A stretch of 17,476 nt of DNA from DASTYU01 sp035764655 (GTDB lineage Bacteria > Chloroflexota > Limnocylindria > Limnocylindrales > CSP1-4), in NCBI GenBank assembly GCA_035764655.1, contig DASTYU010000166.1:1-17476 (forward strand), given 5' to 3'. The notes under the pieces were generated by a model. It was not told the origin of the DNA and searched no databases. It was given only the letters and a program-made list of their open reading frames with translations. This document shows positions 16,324-17,476 of the stretch, piece by piece; position 1 is the stretch's first letter; each line of letters begins with the position of its first letter. The translations under genes were made by a program, and so were the position numbers.

Positions 16324-17321
16324 CCGTCCCGCTCCTCGGGCTCCCCGGGCCCTTCGACCGGCACGACGAGGGTGAACGTGCTGCCACGCCCGAGCTCGCT
16401 GTCGACGTCGATGGTCCCCCCGTGCGCCTGGGCGATCGCCAGGGCCGTCGGCAGGCCGAGACCGACGCCTTCCCGTGCGGGGCTGCGATCCCCGCGTCCC
16501 ACGAAGAATCGTTCGAACAGGCGCGCCCTGTCGGCCTGGGCGATCCCGGGCCCGCGATCCTCGACCCGCCAGCGCACCAACTCGTCGCCCGACTCGACGC
16601 GGACGGCAACGTCGGCGCCGGCCGGCGAGAACTTCTGTGCGTTCGATACGAGGTTCACGAGGGCCTGCTCCAGGCGGCGGTGATCGCCGAAGACGGAGAC
16701 GCGCTTGTCGCAGCCCGACAGCGAGATCGAGACGTCGTGGGCGCCGGCCAGCGGCCGGAGCGTCGCGATCGCCGAGGCCGCCAGCTCGCAGGCATCGAAG
16801 CGACGGAGCTGGAGCCGGATCGATCCGGACCGGAAGCGCGCCAGGTCGAGGATGTCGCCGATGAGGCGCTGCATCCGGTCGGCGTTCCGTTCGATCGTGG
16901 CAACGAGGATCCGGCGCTGTTCCTCGGTCGGCGAGGAGCCTGGATCAGCGAGCAGCCCCACGCTGGTGCGCAGCGCGGTGAGGGGCGTGCGCAGCTCGTG
17001 GGCAATGGTCGACAGGAGATCGGTCCGCAGTCGCTCCAGTTCCTCGAGCCCGACGGCACCGACGCCGTTGATCCCGTCCGCTCGAGCGTTCCGGCCGAGC
17101 GACGTCGGGACGAACAGCCGCTCCTCTGCGGCCGAACGCGCGATACGGACGAGCCCCAGCTGCAACAGCCGGTCGAGGAGGCCTTCGGCGAGGGCGGTAT
17201 CGATGGTGGCGCCGGCGTCCCCGAACCGCTCGGCGAGCGCAGATGGCGTCGCACCTTCGTCAATCAGGGCGAGCGCAGCTGGGAGGAGCGCGCCGCTTGC
17301 CGCCTGCGTCGGTACGGTCAT
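16320..17321 (-). CDS. soluble histidine kinase with N-terminal winged-helix-like region
   Basis: This 333-residue kinase is predicted to phosphorylate the adjacent response regulator. No hydrophobic helix or signal peptide is present, so it is cytosolic. Residues about 10–80 look like a winged helix, with DEGATPSALAERFGDAG, a second helix LLDRLLQLGLVR and a wing-like SAAEERLFVPT. The kinase core follows: H-box with His108 in STIAHELRTPLTAL, N-box LVNLVSNAQKFSPAG, G1 VEDRGPGIA, F-box LFERFF and G2 GVGLGLPTALAIAQAHGG. The ATP lid seems complete. ATG 17321 is chosen as the first plausible start after the preceding stop. It has no SD, but TATGCT on the minus strand (17333–17328) lies six bases before it, so a leaderless transcript is possible in addition to read-through from the upstream gene. 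The input signal is unknown. Confidence 0.92.
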   Translation of the reverse strand: MTVPTQAASGALLPAALALIDEGATPSALAERFGDAGATIDTALAEGLLDRLLQLGLVRIARSAAEERLFVPTSLGRNARADGINGVGAVGLEELERLRTDLLSTIAHELRTPLTALRTSVGLLADPGSSPTEEQRRILVATIERNADRMQRLIGDILDLARFRSGSIRLQLRRFDACELAASAIATLRPLAGAHDVSISLSGCDKRVSVFGDHRRLEQALVNLVSNAQKFSPAGADVAVRVESGDELVRWRVEDRGPGIAQADRARLFERFFVGRGDRSPAREGVGLGLPTALAIAQAHGGTIDVDSELGRGSTFTLVVPVEGPGEPEERDG

Positions 17322-17343
17322 CGGCGCAGCATAGGCGTCGCCG

Positions 17344-17476
17344 TCAGTCGACGAGCACGAGCTCCAGGGTGGTGGGCACTTCGTGGCCGGCGGCGGTCGG
17401 GGAGTCGTCGTCGTACGAGCAGGTGCACGGCCCTCCGGCGACGCACCCGGCACAGCAGAAGACGACGCCGACGTGG
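17344..17476 (-). CDS. Cys-rich protein, C-terminal 43 residues (5' end outside window)
   Basis: The frame is open from the window edge to TGA (complement of 17344–17346). The visible part begins HVGVVFCCAGCVAGGPCTCS, followed by an acidic, Pro/Thr-containing tail ending LELVLVD. Five cysteines in 13 residues (CCxGC, five residues, CxC) suggest metal binding, much like small actinobacterial metallothionein-like or heavy-metal proteins with CCxGCxxGxxCTC motifs; this resemblance is from memory and unverified. The stop lies 22 bases before the kinase ATG on the same strand, so it is probably the first visible gene of the same operon. Full length and start cannot be seen. Confidence 0.65.
   Translation of the reverse strand, partial: HVGVVFCCAGCVAGGPCTCSYDDDSPTAAGHEVPTTLELVLVD

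Overview
This is a GC-rich bacterial chromosome segment made mostly of housekeeping genes. The gene order (gyrA–prs, then secA–prfB, then ftsE–ftsX–ctpA–smpB, then ssrA), frequent GTG starts, several apparently leaderless genes and the protein sequences suggest a high-GC Terrabacteria lineage. My best guess is an uncultured Chloroflexota (Limnocylindria-like), with Actinomycetota as the alternative. That placement is inference, because there is no rRNA gene in the window. I see no CRISPR array, prophage or intact insertion sequence.

Left part (1–2220, + strand): the 3' end of gyrA, prs (PRPP synthetase), and a small single-pass membrane protein overlapping prs by four bases. A 182-bp gap with base-pairing potential and a promoter precedes a six-helix membrane adenylate cyclase (2403–3707). 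A 464-bp gap with no recognisable gene but several inverted repeats separates it from secA (4172–7132).

Centre (7133–13559, + strand): a promoter drives a 74-residue protein with eight cysteines in two CX3CX2C motifs. prfB follows directly and carries the programmed +1 frameshift site at its usual place. Next come a GNAT acetyltransferase, the FtsE–FtsX pair, a secreted or anchored S41/PDZ protease (CtpA-like) and smpB. Between ctpA and smpB lies a compact leader. It has a near-perfect Shine-Dalgarno sequence occluded in a 12-bp stem, a 15-codon ORF, and a 13-bp hairpin just ahead of smpB.

Right part (13560–17476): a minus-strand MFS transporter, then the tmRNA gene ssrA on the plus strand with its promoter. 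A minus-strand locus follows: a Cys-rich protein cut by the window edge, a soluble histidine kinase with an N-terminal winged-helix-like region, and an OmpR/PhoB-type response regulator.

Two themes connect the genes. Translation termination and ribosome rescue is represented by prfB, smpB and ssrA within 8 kb, and both protein genes have unusual small ORFs directly upstream. Envelope biogenesis is represented by SecA, FtsEX and CtpA. The best candidates for something undescribed are the twin-CX3CX2C protein joined to prfB, the occluded-SD leader ORF before smpB, and the Cys-rich protein beside the cytosolic winged-helix kinase.
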